Shown piece by piece: positions 1-6,909 of a stretch of DNA of 20,377 bases. The DNA is from Betaproteobacteria bacterium UBA6910. Its GTDB lineage: Bacteria > Pseudomonadota > Gammaproteobacteria > Burkholderiales > UBA6910. How positions within the stretch are numbered: the first letter of the stretch is position 1; each line of letters starts with the position of its first letter. The translations under genes and the position numbers were made by a program. The stretch covers positions 1-20,377 of the forward strand of contig DKBC01000108.1 in the NCBI GenBank assembly GCA_002451065.1. Reading direction: 5' to 3'. The notes under the pieces are model-generated. The model saw only the letters and a program-made list of their open reading frames with translations, searched no databases and was not told the origin of the DNA.

Positions 1-969
1 CTTGCGCTTGCCGGTCATGTACAGCACCGAGCCGGCCGACATCAGCAGCAGCGCCTTGTAAATGATGTGGGTGAAGGCGTGGGCCGCCGCGCCGTTCACC
101 GCCATCTCGGTGCCGATCCCGGCGCCCGTCACCATGAAGCCCACCTGGTTGACTATGCTGTAAGCCAGGATGCGCCGCATGTCATTTTCAAGGATCGCGT
201 ACACGATGCCGTAAAACACCATTATCAGCCCGAGCACGATGAGGATCTCGTTTCCGGCAAATCCCCGCAGCAGCACGTACACGGCGGTCTTGGTGGTGAA
301 GGCGGAAAGGAACACGGTGCCGCTGAAGGACGCCTCAGGATAGGCGTCTGGGATCCAGGCCGAGAGCGGCGGGCCGCCCGCGTTCACCAGGAAGCCGGCC
401 AGGATCAGCCACTGGGGCCAATACCCAAGATCCATGCGCTCGAAGGCGATGGAGCCGGTGAGGGCCACCTGCCCGGCGATGCCCGCCATCAGCAGCACGC
501 CCCCGCCAAGATGGATCATCAGGTAGCGCATGCTCGCCTTGTAAGCCAGATCCGTCCCGGCGCTCCAGATCACCAGGGTGGAGCCGATGGCCATGACTTC
601 CCAGAAGATGAAGAGGGTGATCAAGTCGCCGGCAAGGGCGGCGCCGATGGCACTGCCCGAGTAGACGAAGGCGGCCGCGAGTTCGAGGACGCTCTTCTGG
701 TTGAGGGCGAACAGTCCGCCCCCGAACGCCATGATGGCGAAGATGGTGGCAAACAGGCGGCCCAGCCGGTCGCCGCGCACGGGGTTGAGCTCATAGTCGA
801 GGAACGGCACCGCCGCCCCACCTCCCTCCGGCAGCGCCCAGATGAAATACAGCGCCAGCAGCGGCAGGAGCAGCACCGCGCCAGCCCGCGCGCCACCCTT
901 GAGCCCGGGGAGCAGGAAGCCGCCCCCGATCAGGGTCAGGGCCGCGAGCGGGACGGCGCTAGTCGTCAT
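1..969 (-). CDS. Third MrpD-type antiporter subunit, partial (C-terminus off window)
   Basis: This is a membrane subunit of the Mrp-like cation/proton antiporter, of the proton-translocating family shared with NuoL/M/N. I read it by reverse-complementing the first 969 bases: the frame is open from an ATG at 969 to the window edge, giving 323 of the usual roughly 480-560 residues. Several hydrophobic helices are visible. The TM5 glutamate is present (E124, in FIFWEVMAIGS), as is a lysine in the next conserved helix (FTTKTAVY). The segment AWIPDAYPEA corresponds to HxWLPDA of the family. The TM7 lysine of the two other D paralogues is replaced by N196. From memory, proteins of this paralogue group often carry Asn there, so it is probably a subfamily trait. 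The start overlaps the end of the preceding small gene by 11 bases. The family is certain; the exact ion specificity is not. Confidence 0.9.
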   Translation of the reverse strand, partial: MTTSAVPLAALTLIGGGFLLPGLKGGARAGAVLLLPLLALYFIWALPEGGGAAVPFLDYELNPVRGDRLGRLFATIFAIMAFGGGLFALNQKSVLELAAAFVYSGSAIGAALAGDLITLFIFWEVMAIGSTLVIWSAGTDLAYKASMRYLMIHLGGGVLLMAGIAGQVALTGSIAFERMDLGYWPQWLILAGFLVNAGGPPLSAWIPDAYPEASFSGTVFLSAFTTKTAVYVLLRGFAGNEILIVLGLIMVFYGIVYAILENDMRRILAYSIVNQVGFMVTGAGIGTEMAVNGAAAHAFTHIIYKALLLMSAGSVLYMTGKRK

Positions 970-1201
970 AGTAGGTGTCCTTGCGCTTCAGAAACACGCC
1001 AACCAGCTTGGAGCCGAGGATCATCACCGCGCAGGCAATGAACCCGTACCAGGCGAAGAAGCCGAAGGTGCCGTCGATTCCGAAATGGCCGTGGATCGGG
1101 ATCGCCAGCTGCAGCAGCACGGTAAGTACGAGTACCGCAATGAAGCCGCGCCACAGGAGCCGGACGTTTTCCGGCTGCGTTAGCCAGGGCTTTTTCTCCA
1201 T
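959..1201 (-). CDS. Small two-helix membrane protein of the Mrp-like operon
   Basis: This 80-residue protein has two predicted membrane helices, at about residues 17-36 and 46-67. Its N-terminus is charged (MEKKPW) and its C-terminus is basic then acidic (LKRKDTYYDD). It is not one of the standard Mrp subunits A-G and I do not recognise a named family. It starts 3 bases after the stop of the NuoL-like gene, behind a good ribosome site (GGGAGG), and its stop overlaps the start of the third D gene by 11 bases, so it is clearly a translated member of the operon. By position and topology it could be an accessory subunit bridging two D-type subunits, as small two-helix subunits such as MbhI do in archaeal MBH complexes. 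That comparison is inference; no sequence similarity is claimed. Confidence 0.8.
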   Translation of the reverse strand: MEKKPWLTQPENVRLLWRGFIAVLVLTVLLQLAIPIHGHFGIDGTFGFFAWYGFIACAVMILGSKLVGVFLKRKDTYYDD

Positions 1202-1204
1202 GAG

Positions 1205-2656
1205 TCAGCCTCCCGCGAGTCGATCGGCCAGGCCCAGGAACAGGCCCGGGAAGAAGAACAGCGCCACGGTCCCCGCGGCGGTGGCGGTCTGGGCAATCAG
1301 GATAGGCAGCGGCGCTTCGCCGTGCCCGTGGCCTTGCTCGTCCGCCGGCCCCGTTTTGAAAAACGCGCTGTAGACAATGGGCAGGAAATAGCCGGCGTTG
1401 AGCAGGGTGCTGGCCACAATCACGGCCACCGCCACCGTCTGGCCGGTGCCCATGGCGGCCTGCAGGATGTACCACTTGCTGAGGAATCCCGCGAAGGGCG
1501 GCAGGCCTATCATGGACAGCGCTCCGACCGCGAACGCGCCCATGGTCCAGGGCATGCGCCGGCCGATGCCGGCGAGCTGGCTCACCTCGGTCTTGTGGGC
1601 CGCGGTATAGATGGCACCTGCGGCGAAGAACAGCGTTATCTTGCCCAGGGCATGGGCCGAAATGTGCAGGGCGGCACCGACTATGGAAATGGGGGTGAGC
1701 AAGGCGGCCGCCAGCACCACATAGGAGAGCTGGCTCACGGTTGAATAGGCGAGCCGCCGCTTGAGGTTGTCGGAGCGCAGCGCCACCAGGGACGCCATGA
1801 CGATGGTGAATCCCGCGGCGAATGGCAGCCAGTCCACGCTGTGCATTCCCGCGAGGTTGTCCACGCCAAACACGTAGACGATGACCTTGACCACGGAAAA
1901 CACCCCCGCCTTCACCACCGCCACCGCGTGGAGCAGGGCCGAGACCGGCGTCGGCGCCACCATCGCCGCCGGCAGCCAGCGGTGGAACGGCATCAGCGCC
2001 GCCTTGCCGATGCCGAACATGTAGAGCGCGAGCAGCAGCCCGGTCATCGCGTTGCTCGCCCTTCCCTCCAGGATTCCGCCCCAGGCAAATTCCAGGGTGC
2101 CGGCAATCTGCCAGGTCCAAAGAATGCCCAGCAGCAAGAACGCGATGGAAGTGCCGATCAGGACGCCGAGGTAGGTGCGCCCGCCCGCGATGGCCTCCGG
2201 CTTCCCGGAGTGGGTAACCAACGGGTAGGTGGAGAGGGTCAGCAGCTCGTAGAAAACGAACAGCGTGAGCAGGTTGCCGGCGAAGGCCACACCCATGGTC
2301 GCCGCCAGGGCCAGGGCGAAGCAGACGTAGAACCGGGTCTGATTCTGTTCCCGGTTCCCGCGCATGTAACCGATGGAATAGATCGAGTTCACGATCCAGA
2401 GACCCGAGGCGATGAGCGCGAACAGCATCCCGAGGGGCTCCACCTCCAGGCGCAGGGCGATCCCGGGAAAGACTTCCGCAAGGACGGCAGAGGGATGCCC
2501 GCCCGCCAGGACTTCGGGAACCAGCGACGCCACCACCCCCAGCAGCAGGGCCGCGGTGGAAAGGGTCACGGTCTCCCGCAGATTGGGTCTCGCCCCGGCG
2601 GCGGCGATCAGCGCCGCGCCCCCTAGGGGAACCGCGATGGCCCAGGCCGGGCTCAT
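1205..2656 (-). CDS. NuoL-like D-family subunit of cation/H+ antiporter
   Basis: This 483-residue polytopic protein belongs to the proton-conducting NuoL/MrpA-N/MrpD family. The diagnostic segment MPFHRWLPAAMVAPTPVSAL with the following HAVAVVKAG closely resembles the NuoL/MrpA form (HxWLPDAMxAPTPVSALIHA). Residues expected for proton transfer are visible: E137 in TM5 (FVFYELLTLS), K218 in TM7 (GIGKAALMPFH) and K249 in TM8. It has no long C-terminal extension, so it may supply the function of the MrpA N-terminal half, while the MrpA C-terminal domains sit in another gene (4481-5449). It begins with ATG overlapping the previous stop in ATGA, indicating translational coupling. A His/Gly-rich loop (EQGHGHGEA) lies near the C-terminus. 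Databases usually label such proteins monovalent cation/H+ antiporter subunit D family. Confidence 0.9.
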   Translation of the reverse strand: MSPAWAIAVPLGGAALIAAAGARPNLRETVTLSTAALLLGVVASLVPEVLAGGHPSAVLAEVFPGIALRLEVEPLGMLFALIASGLWIVNSIYSIGYMRGNREQNQTRFYVCFALALAATMGVAFAGNLLTLFVFYELLTLSTYPLVTHSGKPEAIAGGRTYLGVLIGTSIAFLLLGILWTWQIAGTLEFAWGGILEGRASNAMTGLLLALYMFGIGKAALMPFHRWLPAAMVAPTPVSALLHAVAVVKAGVFSVVKVIVYVFGVDNLAGMHSVDWLPFAAGFTIVMASLVALRSDNLKRRLAYSTVSQLSYVVLAAALLTPISIVGAALHISAHALGKITLFFAAGAIYTAAHKTEVSQLAGIGRRMPWTMGAFAVGALSMIGLPPFAGFLSKWYILQAAMGTGQTVAVAVIVASTLLNAGYFLPIVYSAFFKTGPADEQGHGHGEAPLPILIAQTATAAGTVALFFFPGLFLGLADRLAGG

Positions 2657-4134
2657 CGGAATCCTCCCAGCAGGAGTTCAGCCACCCGCGCCGCAACTCC
2701 GGCGGTGAATCGCGTGTCCACGCCGAAGTACAACGTCGCCACCACCAGGACCCACGCCGGGACCAGCATGGAGAGGGGCGCCTCCCTCAGCTTTGCCACC
2801 TGCTCGCCGGGAGCCTTGAAGTAGGCCGCCTCCACGATCCTCCACACATAGACCACGGCCAGCAGGGAGCTTGCGAGGATCAGGGCCGCGACCCACCACC
2901 AGCCCCGCTCCAGGGCGCCGAGTACCAGGTACCACTTGCTCACGAAGCCCACGGTGAGGGGCACGCCGATCAGGCTCAGGCCTCCGACCACCACGCCGAA
3001 AGTGGTTAGGGGCATGATCCTGCCGATGCCCCGGATGTGCTGCAGGGTGATGCGCCTCATGCCCATGGCCATGCAGCCCAGCAGCAGGAACAGGGAGCCC
3101 TTGGTAATGCCGTGATTAAACAGGTGCACCACCGTTCCCGTGAGCCCGGCCGCGGTCCCGGTGCTCACTCCCAGAGTGATGTAGCCGATCTGGGCGACGC
3201 TGGAATAGGCCAGCATGCGCTTCACGTCGTCCTGGAAAATCGCCACCGTGGACATGGCAAACATGGCCGCCAGGGACAAGGCAAGAAGGATCTCCGGCAA
3301 CGGCATTTCACCCAGCACGAGGGGCGCCCCGAATACCGTGAAGTAGAATCGCAGCAGAAGATAAACGGCCACCTTGGTGGCGGTCGCGGCGAGGAATGCC
3401 GTGACGACGGAAGGCGCGAACGCATAGGCGTTGGGCAGCCACAGGTGCAGGGGAAACAGCGCGAGCTTGAGCGAGATGCCCACGGTGAGGAAGGCCAGGG
3501 CCGCCAGCACCGGCCGCGTGTGTTCGACCGCGGGCAGGCGCTGGGCGAGGTCGTGCATATTGAGGGTCCCCGTCATCAGGTAGAGGAGCCCGACGCCGAT
3601 GACGATGAAAGTGGCCCCGATGGTGCCCATGATCAGGTACTGGTAGGAAGCGGTGAGGGCGCGGCGGTCCCGGCCCAGGGCGATGAGGACGTAGGTCGAA
3701 AGCGAAGAAATCTCCAGGAATACGAACACGTTGAAGGCGTCTCCGGTGATCGCAATGCCGAGCAGGCCGGCAAGGCACAGGAGGTAGGCCGCATAGAACA
3801 GGTAATGCTGCTCGCGCCGCACCTCGTGGTCCACGCTCTCCCGGCTGTAGCTGATGACCAGCGCTCCCACCAGGGAAACCAACACCACCACGAAAGCGTT
3901 GAGGAGATCGACGCGGTACTCGATGCCCCAGGGCGGCTCCCAGCTACCGAGGGCATAGGAGATCACTCCCTCCCGCAGCACCCGCGCCAGAAGCGATCCC
4001 GCCACGATAAACATCGCCCAGGAGACGCCCAGCGCGATGAGCCAGGCAGCGCGGGCACCGCGCAGCATGACGCACAGGGGCGCCGCGAGCAGCGGCACCA
4101 CGACCTGCAGGGCCGGAAGGTGATGCGCGATCAC
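2653..4134 (-). CDS. mnhD: Na+/H+ antiporter subunit D
   Basis: This 493-residue polytopic protein is the canonical MrpD/MnhD-type subunit, one of the proton/cation-translocating subunits of the inner-membrane complex. Visible hallmarks are E141 in TM5 (FVFLEISSLSTYVLIALG), K223 in TM7 (GISLKLALFPLHLWLPNAY), K254 in TM8 (TATKVAVYLLLR), and the HGITKGSLF segment of the C-terminal half-channel. Its length is normal for the family. The start is GTG at 4134, overlapping the mnhC stop as GTGA; an identical 4-base coupling (ATGA) links it to the downstream NuoL-like gene. Like the paralogues in this operon it would work only within the assembled multi-subunit complex. Confidence 0.93.
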   Translation of the reverse strand: MIAHHLPALQVVVPLLAAPLCVMLRGARAAWLIALGVSWAMFIVAGSLLARVLREGVISYALGSWEPPWGIEYRVDLLNAFVVVLVSLVGALVISYSRESVDHEVRREQHYLFYAAYLLCLAGLLGIAITGDAFNVFVFLEISSLSTYVLIALGRDRRALTASYQYLIMGTIGATFIVIGVGLLYLMTGTLNMHDLAQRLPAVEHTRPVLAALAFLTVGISLKLALFPLHLWLPNAYAFAPSVVTAFLAATATKVAVYLLLRFYFTVFGAPLVLGEMPLPEILLALSLAAMFAMSTVAIFQDDVKRMLAYSSVAQIGYITLGVSTGTAAGLTGTVVHLFNHGITKGSLFLLLGCMAMGMRRITLQHIRGIGRIMPLTTFGVVVGGLSLIGVPLTVGFVSKWYLVLGALERGWWWVAALILASSLLAVVYVWRIVEAAYFKAPGEQVAKLREAPLSMLVPAWVLVVATLYFGVDTRFTAGVAARVAELLLGGFR

Positions 4135-4484
4135 GGCTCCTCGTCCTGGCTGTGGATCTCGTCTTCTTCGATGGTGCCGTAGGCTTCCTTGATGCGCACC
4201 ACCAGGGCGAGGCCCAGGGCGAGGGTCGCCACGCCCACCACAATGGCCGTCAGGATCAGGACGTGGGGCAGCGGGTTGGAATAGACCCGTAATCCCTCCG
4301 CAATGATGGGAGCCGTGCCGCCGATGATCTTGCCGGCCGAGATGTAGAGGAGATAGACAGAGGTCTGAAATATGGAGAGGCCCACCAGCTTCTTCACCAG
4401 ATTGCCGCGGGCGATGACGATATACAGCCCTACGGTCAGCAACGCCATCGCCACCCAGTAGTTAAAGTGGGCGGTGAAGGTCAT
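4131..4484 (-). CDS. mnhC: Na+/H+ antiporter subunit C (NuoK-like)
   Basis: This is a 117-residue, three-helix MnhC/MrpC protein homologous to NuoK of complex I. The segment NPLPHVLILTAIVVGVAT (about 70-87) is the characteristic third-helix motif of the family, and the tail is acidic (TIEEDEIHSQDEEP). The start at 4484 is chosen because the ATG overlaps the preceding stop as ATGA and because the protein then begins at the first helix. An in-frame upstream extension to 4562 reads low-complexity Arg/Cys-rich sequence and is rejected. MrpC associates with D subunits in the membrane arm, consistent with its place directly before mnhD. Confidence 0.93.
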   Translation of the reverse strand: MTFTAHFNYWVAMALLTVGLYIVIARGNLVKKLVGLSIFQTSVYLLYISAGKIIGGTAPIIAEGLRVYSNPLPHVLILTAIVVGVATLALGLALVVRIKEAYGTIEEDEIHSQDEEP

Positions 4485-5449
4485 GACCTGGAATCGGGCC
4501 GGCGGCGGCGCCCGGCAAAGGCATAGAAGATTGCCAGCATCACGCCTGCCACGGTGATGCACACACCCGCCTCCACCCAGAACACGCCGCGGTGCTGTCC
4601 GTGCACCGGATCATGGTCGAGAACGAAATAGTCCAGATAATTGCCCCCCAGCATCAAACCGAGTGCCCCCACCAACGCGTAGACCGCGACGCCGAGAGCA
4701 ACCAGGATCTCGACCAGACGGGGCGGAACCAGCTTCTGGGCTTTGGTGAGCCCAAAAATGACCGCGTAGAAAATCACTCCGGCCGCGAGGATGACGCCGG
4801 CCTGGAATCCGCCCCCTGGACCGAAGTCTCCGTGGAACTGGACATAAAGTGCGAACAGCAGGGCAAAGGGGATCAGCAGCTTGGCTATGACCCGCAGCAC
4901 AAGATACTCTTGCATGCCGCCGCCCGGCCCTTGGGCGCGTTCCCGCACCCGGCGCCCGATGCCGAGGAGCAGGATCACGCCGATGCCCGCGGTGAAGATC
5001 ACCGTGGTCTCCCCCAGCGTGTCGTAGCCGCGATAGCTCGCAAGGACCGCGGTGACGACGTTCGGTATGCCCGTGGCTTCCACGGCTTCTTGCAGATAAC
5101 GGGGCGCCACGTGTTGGTGGATGGCACCCGACGGGTCCCCGAACACCGGTATGCCCAGGGTTCCGTAGATCAGGATCCCCGCAGTGGCAAGGGCAACCAA
5201 CAGCGGCAGAATCGGCCGGTGGCCCGGCGCCGCCTCCTCGCTGCCCGTCAGGTAAAGGGTGCCCAGCAGCAGCACGGTCGAAATTCCGGCGCCCACCGAG
5301 GCCTCGGTCATGGCAACGTCAACCGCATCGAGGACGGTGAGCTGGGTCGCCATGATGAAACTGTAAATCCCGGAAAGGACCACGACCGCGAACAGGTTGC
5401 GCGCGCGGACTATGGCCAGCGCCGAGGCCAGCAGCAGCACCAGCAGCAC
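4481..5449 (-). CDS. Fused MbhD-MbhE (MrpA C-terminal) and MnhB subunit
   Basis: This 322-residue protein joins three modules that are usually separate or arranged differently. Residues about 1-70 match the MbhD/DUF4040 domain (ARNLFAVVVLSGIYSFIMA; DVAMTEASVGAGISTVL). Residues about 75-165 match the MbhE or MrpA C-terminal domain, with the signature ASYRGYDTLGETTV. Residues about 180-310 are an MnhB domain (FHGDFGPGGGFQAGVILA). In classical Mrp systems the first two modules form the C-terminus of MrpA. An internal ATG at 4915 begins the MnhB part, so independent initiation there cannot be excluded. The start is uncertain. The GTG at 5449 lacks a visible ribosome site, while the same frame continues upstream with family-like residues (IIEFLIDVV) that have only ATC or CTG as possible starts. 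The stop overlaps the mnhC start as ATGA. Confidence 0.88.
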   Translation of the reverse strand: MLLVLLLASALAIVRARNLFAVVVLSGIYSFIMATQLTVLDAVDVAMTEASVGAGISTVLLLGTLYLTGSEEAAPGHRPILPLLVALATAGILIYGTLGIPVFGDPSGAIHQHVAPRYLQEAVEATGIPNVVTAVLASYRGYDTLGETTVIFTAGIGVILLLGIGRRVRERAQGPGGGMQEYLVLRVIAKLLIPFALLFALYVQFHGDFGPGGGFQAGVILAAGVIFYAVIFGLTKAQKLVPPRLVEILVALGVAVYALVGALGLMLGGNYLDYFVLDHDPVHGQHRGVFWVEAGVCITVAGVMLAIFYAFAGRRRRPDSRS

Positions 5450-5457
5450 AACGTCGA

Positions 5458-5787
5458 TCAGGAACTCGATGATTCGTCTCCCGTTTTATCCAGTTGGGGC
5501 TTGAGCCCCCGCGCCACCGCCGCCTTGGCCAGAGCGTGGGTCGCGGCGGGCGAGGTGAACACCAGCAGCACCATGATCACCGCCAGCTTTGCCCCCACCT
5601 GCCACGATGGCGCCTGCAGCAGCAGACCGAAAAGGATGAGGCCGGCTCCCAAGGTGTCGACGACGCTGGCGGCGTGCATGCGGGTGAAAAGGTCAGGCAT
5701 ACGCAGCATGCCAACGGCTCCGACAACGCAGAATGCCCCGCCCGCCAGGAGACAGACCCAGCTCAGGCCGTCAAGCAGCGCGCTCAA
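5458..5787 (-). CDS. mnhG: Na+/H+ antiporter subunit G
   Basis: This 109-residue small membrane protein of the MnhG/PhaG family has three helices, and the loop GMLRMPDLFTRMHAASVVDT (27-46) is the family signature. The start is TTG at 5787: it overlaps the mnhF stop as TTGA, and a GGAGGA ribosome site lies 6 bases upstream (5794-5799), so this unusual start is well supported. The C-terminal tail is short and Ser-rich. It is part of the E-F-G block that opens the operon. MrpG is a non-catalytic subunit needed for complex assembly and activity in characterised Mrp systems. Confidence 0.92.
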   Translation of the reverse strand: MSALLDGLSWVCLLAGGAFCVVGAVGMLRMPDLFTRMHAASVVDTLGAGLILFGLLLQAPSWQVGAKLAVIMVLLVFTSPAATHALAKAAVARGLKPQLDKTGDESSSS

Positions 5788-6065
5788 TCTTGCTCCTCCG
5801 GTTCCTCGGGATCGCCCAGGCTGCCGAACTCGAAGAACTTCAGGATGGCAATGGTGGCGATGACATTCAGCAGCGCATAGACGATGGCGAGATCCAGGAA
5901 ATCCGGTCGCCCGCCCAGGAATCCGATCACGGCCAGCAGCAGCACCGCGACGGTCCCGATGGTGTTGCCCGCCAGCACGCGGTCGAAAACGGTGGGCCCG
6001 GCAAGGGCCCGCACCAGCACCAGCGTCAGGGTGGCCAGTAGTGCCAGGGTCGCCGCGGCGAACAT
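5784..6065 (-). CDS. mnhF: Na+/H+ antiporter subunit F
   Basis: This 93-residue MnhF/PhaF-type protein has three membrane helices. The loop RALAGPTVFDRVLAGNTIGT (about 19-38) and the segment DFLDLAIVYALLNVIATIA (about 55-73) are typical of the family, and the tail is acidic (GDPEEPEEQD). The ATG at 6065 shares one base with the mnhE stop (TGATG), which fixes the start. A longer in-frame reading to 6581 would overlap mnhE completely with Arg/Gly/His-rich low-complexity sequence and is rejected. The stop overlaps the mnhG TTG start. Confidence 0.92.
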   Translation of the reverse strand: MFAAATLALLATLTLVLVRALAGPTVFDRVLAGNTIGTVAVLLLAVIGFLGGRPDFLDLAIVYALLNVIATIAILKFFEFGSLGDPEEPEEQD

Positions 6066-6541
6066 CAGGAGAACCCCTCGAAACGCGTCACGCGCCGGTC
6101 CATGTCTCCGCTCGCCAATCCCTCGGCACCCTCCCTGGTCAGCGCGTGAACCAGGATCTCCTTCTCGGAGACGTCGATCGAGATGGTCCCCGGGGTCAGG
6201 GTGATGGAGTTTGCGAAAGTCACAACCCCTTCCGGCGTCTTCTGGCTGGTTCTCACCCGAACCAGGTTGGGGCTGATGGGAAGCCTTGGATTGACGATGA
6301 TCCGCGACACGTCCCACGTCGACTTCACGATTTCCTTGGCGAGCCACGGCCAGAAAATGAAAGCCCGGCCGGTGAGGTGAACCGGGTGGCCTTCCCGGTC
6401 GATCACCGCCATGCGACGCCCAAAGGCCGCCACCGCGATGGCGCATCCGGCCCCTGCGGACAGCAGAAAGGGCGTGAAGTATCCCGACAGCAGCAGCCAG
6501 AACCCGAACAGGGTCAGCGCGGAACTGATGGCGTATAACAT
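6065..6541 (-). CDS. mnhE: Na+/H+ antiporter subunit E, first gene of the operon
   Basis: This 158-residue MnhE/PhaE subunit opens the cluster. Two N-terminal helices (about 4-40) and a third hydrophobic stretch (about 60-72) precede a cytoplasmic domain with the family motif VTFANSITLTPGTISIDV (107-124). Length is typical. I chose the ATG at 6541 because the protein then begins directly at the first helix. A longer reading to 6637 adds Arg-rich sequence without hydrophobicity and crosses the proposed promoter. No strong ribosome site precedes 6541. The divergent marR gene and the repeats between them suggest regulation by that protein. Confidence 0.92.
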   Translation of the reverse strand: MLYAISSALTLFGFWLLLSGYFTPFLLSAGAGCAIAVAAFGRRMAVIDREGHPVHLTGRAFIFWPWLAKEIVKSTWDVSRIIVNPRLPISPNLVRVRTSQKTPEGVVTFANSITLTPGTISIDVSEKEILVHALTREGAEGLASGDMDRRVTRFEGFS

Positions 6542-6569
6542 GGCGGACGAGCCAATCTGCGGTAGGTCC

Positions 6570-6581
6570 TTGCGCTTGCAA
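6570..6581. promoter_or_regulatory. TTGC/GCAA inverted repeat in the mnhE leader
   Basis: TTGC, 4 bases, GCAA (TTGCGCTTGCAA). It lies 29 bases upstream of the mnhE start codon, within the proposed leader. The arms match the other three repeats of this gap. Four-base arms alone are weak; the support is the recurrence. Confidence 0.35.
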
Positions 6582-6632
6582 CGCCGCGGCCCGTGACGGG
6601 CGACAGTGCTACGCCCCGTCGCTCCGGCGGCG

Positions 6633-6654
6633 AGCATACTTGCGCAACGCGCAA
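6633..6654 (-). promoter_or_regulatory. Candidate mnhE promoter -10 with abutting operator
   Basis: On the minus strand the perfect inverted repeat TTGCGC-N3-GCGCAA (6640-6654) is followed within one base by a TATGCT hexamer (6638-6633) resembling a sigma-70 -10 box. There is no good -35 at the expected spacing. A MarR dimer bound to the repeat would cover the promoter. The leader to the mnhE ATG would be about 85 nt. Promoter and operator assignments are inference from pattern and position. Confidence 0.4.
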
Positions 6655-6663
6655 AGCACGGCT

Positions 6664-6683
6664 CGCGGCGGGGCCGCGTTTTT
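6664..6683 (+). terminator. Orphan terminator-like hairpin in the divergent gap
   Basis: Stem CGCGGC/GCCGCG with a GGG loop, followed directly by five T on the plus strand. No plus-strand gene ends here. It could stop antisense transcription out of the mnh operon, or end a short leader or small RNA starting near 6600. It sits upstream of the marR promoter proposed at 6796-6824. Confidence 0.45.
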
Positions 6684-6787
6684 GTTCGGGTCGCTGGATT
6701 CTATGCGTAGCAAGCGGGCCAGCACAAGCCATGGCAGCATCGCCTTGGGTCCAAGGACCGGACCTGGGGGCGGGCGCTCCACCACCT

Positions 6788-6824
6788 GTTGCTGGTTGCA
6801 ACACCCTCCACCGGGCCCTAGAAT
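6788..6824 (+). promoter_or_regulatory. Candidate marR promoter with operator over the -35
   Basis: TTGCAA (6796-6801), a 17-base spacer and TAGAAT (6819-6824) form a plausible sigma-70 promoter reading toward marR, with a leader of about 130 nt. The -35 lies inside the 8-base palindrome GTTGCAAC (6795-6802), with a further GTTGC at 6788. That position suggests autorepression by the regulator it drives; this is inference. Confidence 0.45.
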
Positions 6825-6894
6825 CCCCGCGCATGATGTCAACACGGCCTTCCATCGAGCCGGCGAGCCTGCCGGGCTCAGGGCGTTCAAGTGC

Positions 6895-6909
6895 TTGCGC
6901 AGCGCGCAT
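6895..6909. promoter_or_regulatory. Degenerate copy of the TTGCGC-N3-GCGCAA repeat
   Basis: TTGCGCAGCGCGCAT differs from the 6640-6654 repeat at two positions (AAC to AGC in the spacer and the final A to T). Flanking bases are also similar, with an AGCAC motif close downstream in both. It would lie in the marR leader, about 50 bases before the ATG. Confidence 0.35.

Noticed and set aside
67..1041. Long plus-strand frame opposite the third D-type subunit
   Set aside because: Its translation is His/Gln/Gly/Arg-rich with no hydrophobic helices or motifs, while the minus strand encodes a clear membrane protein. It is an antisense shadow of high-GC coding DNA, as are similar frames across the window.
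6066..6581. Upstream extension of mnhF to a 265-residue protein
   Set aside because: The added part lies wholly across mnhE in another frame, is low-complexity and precedes a well-placed ATG in a TGATG junction.
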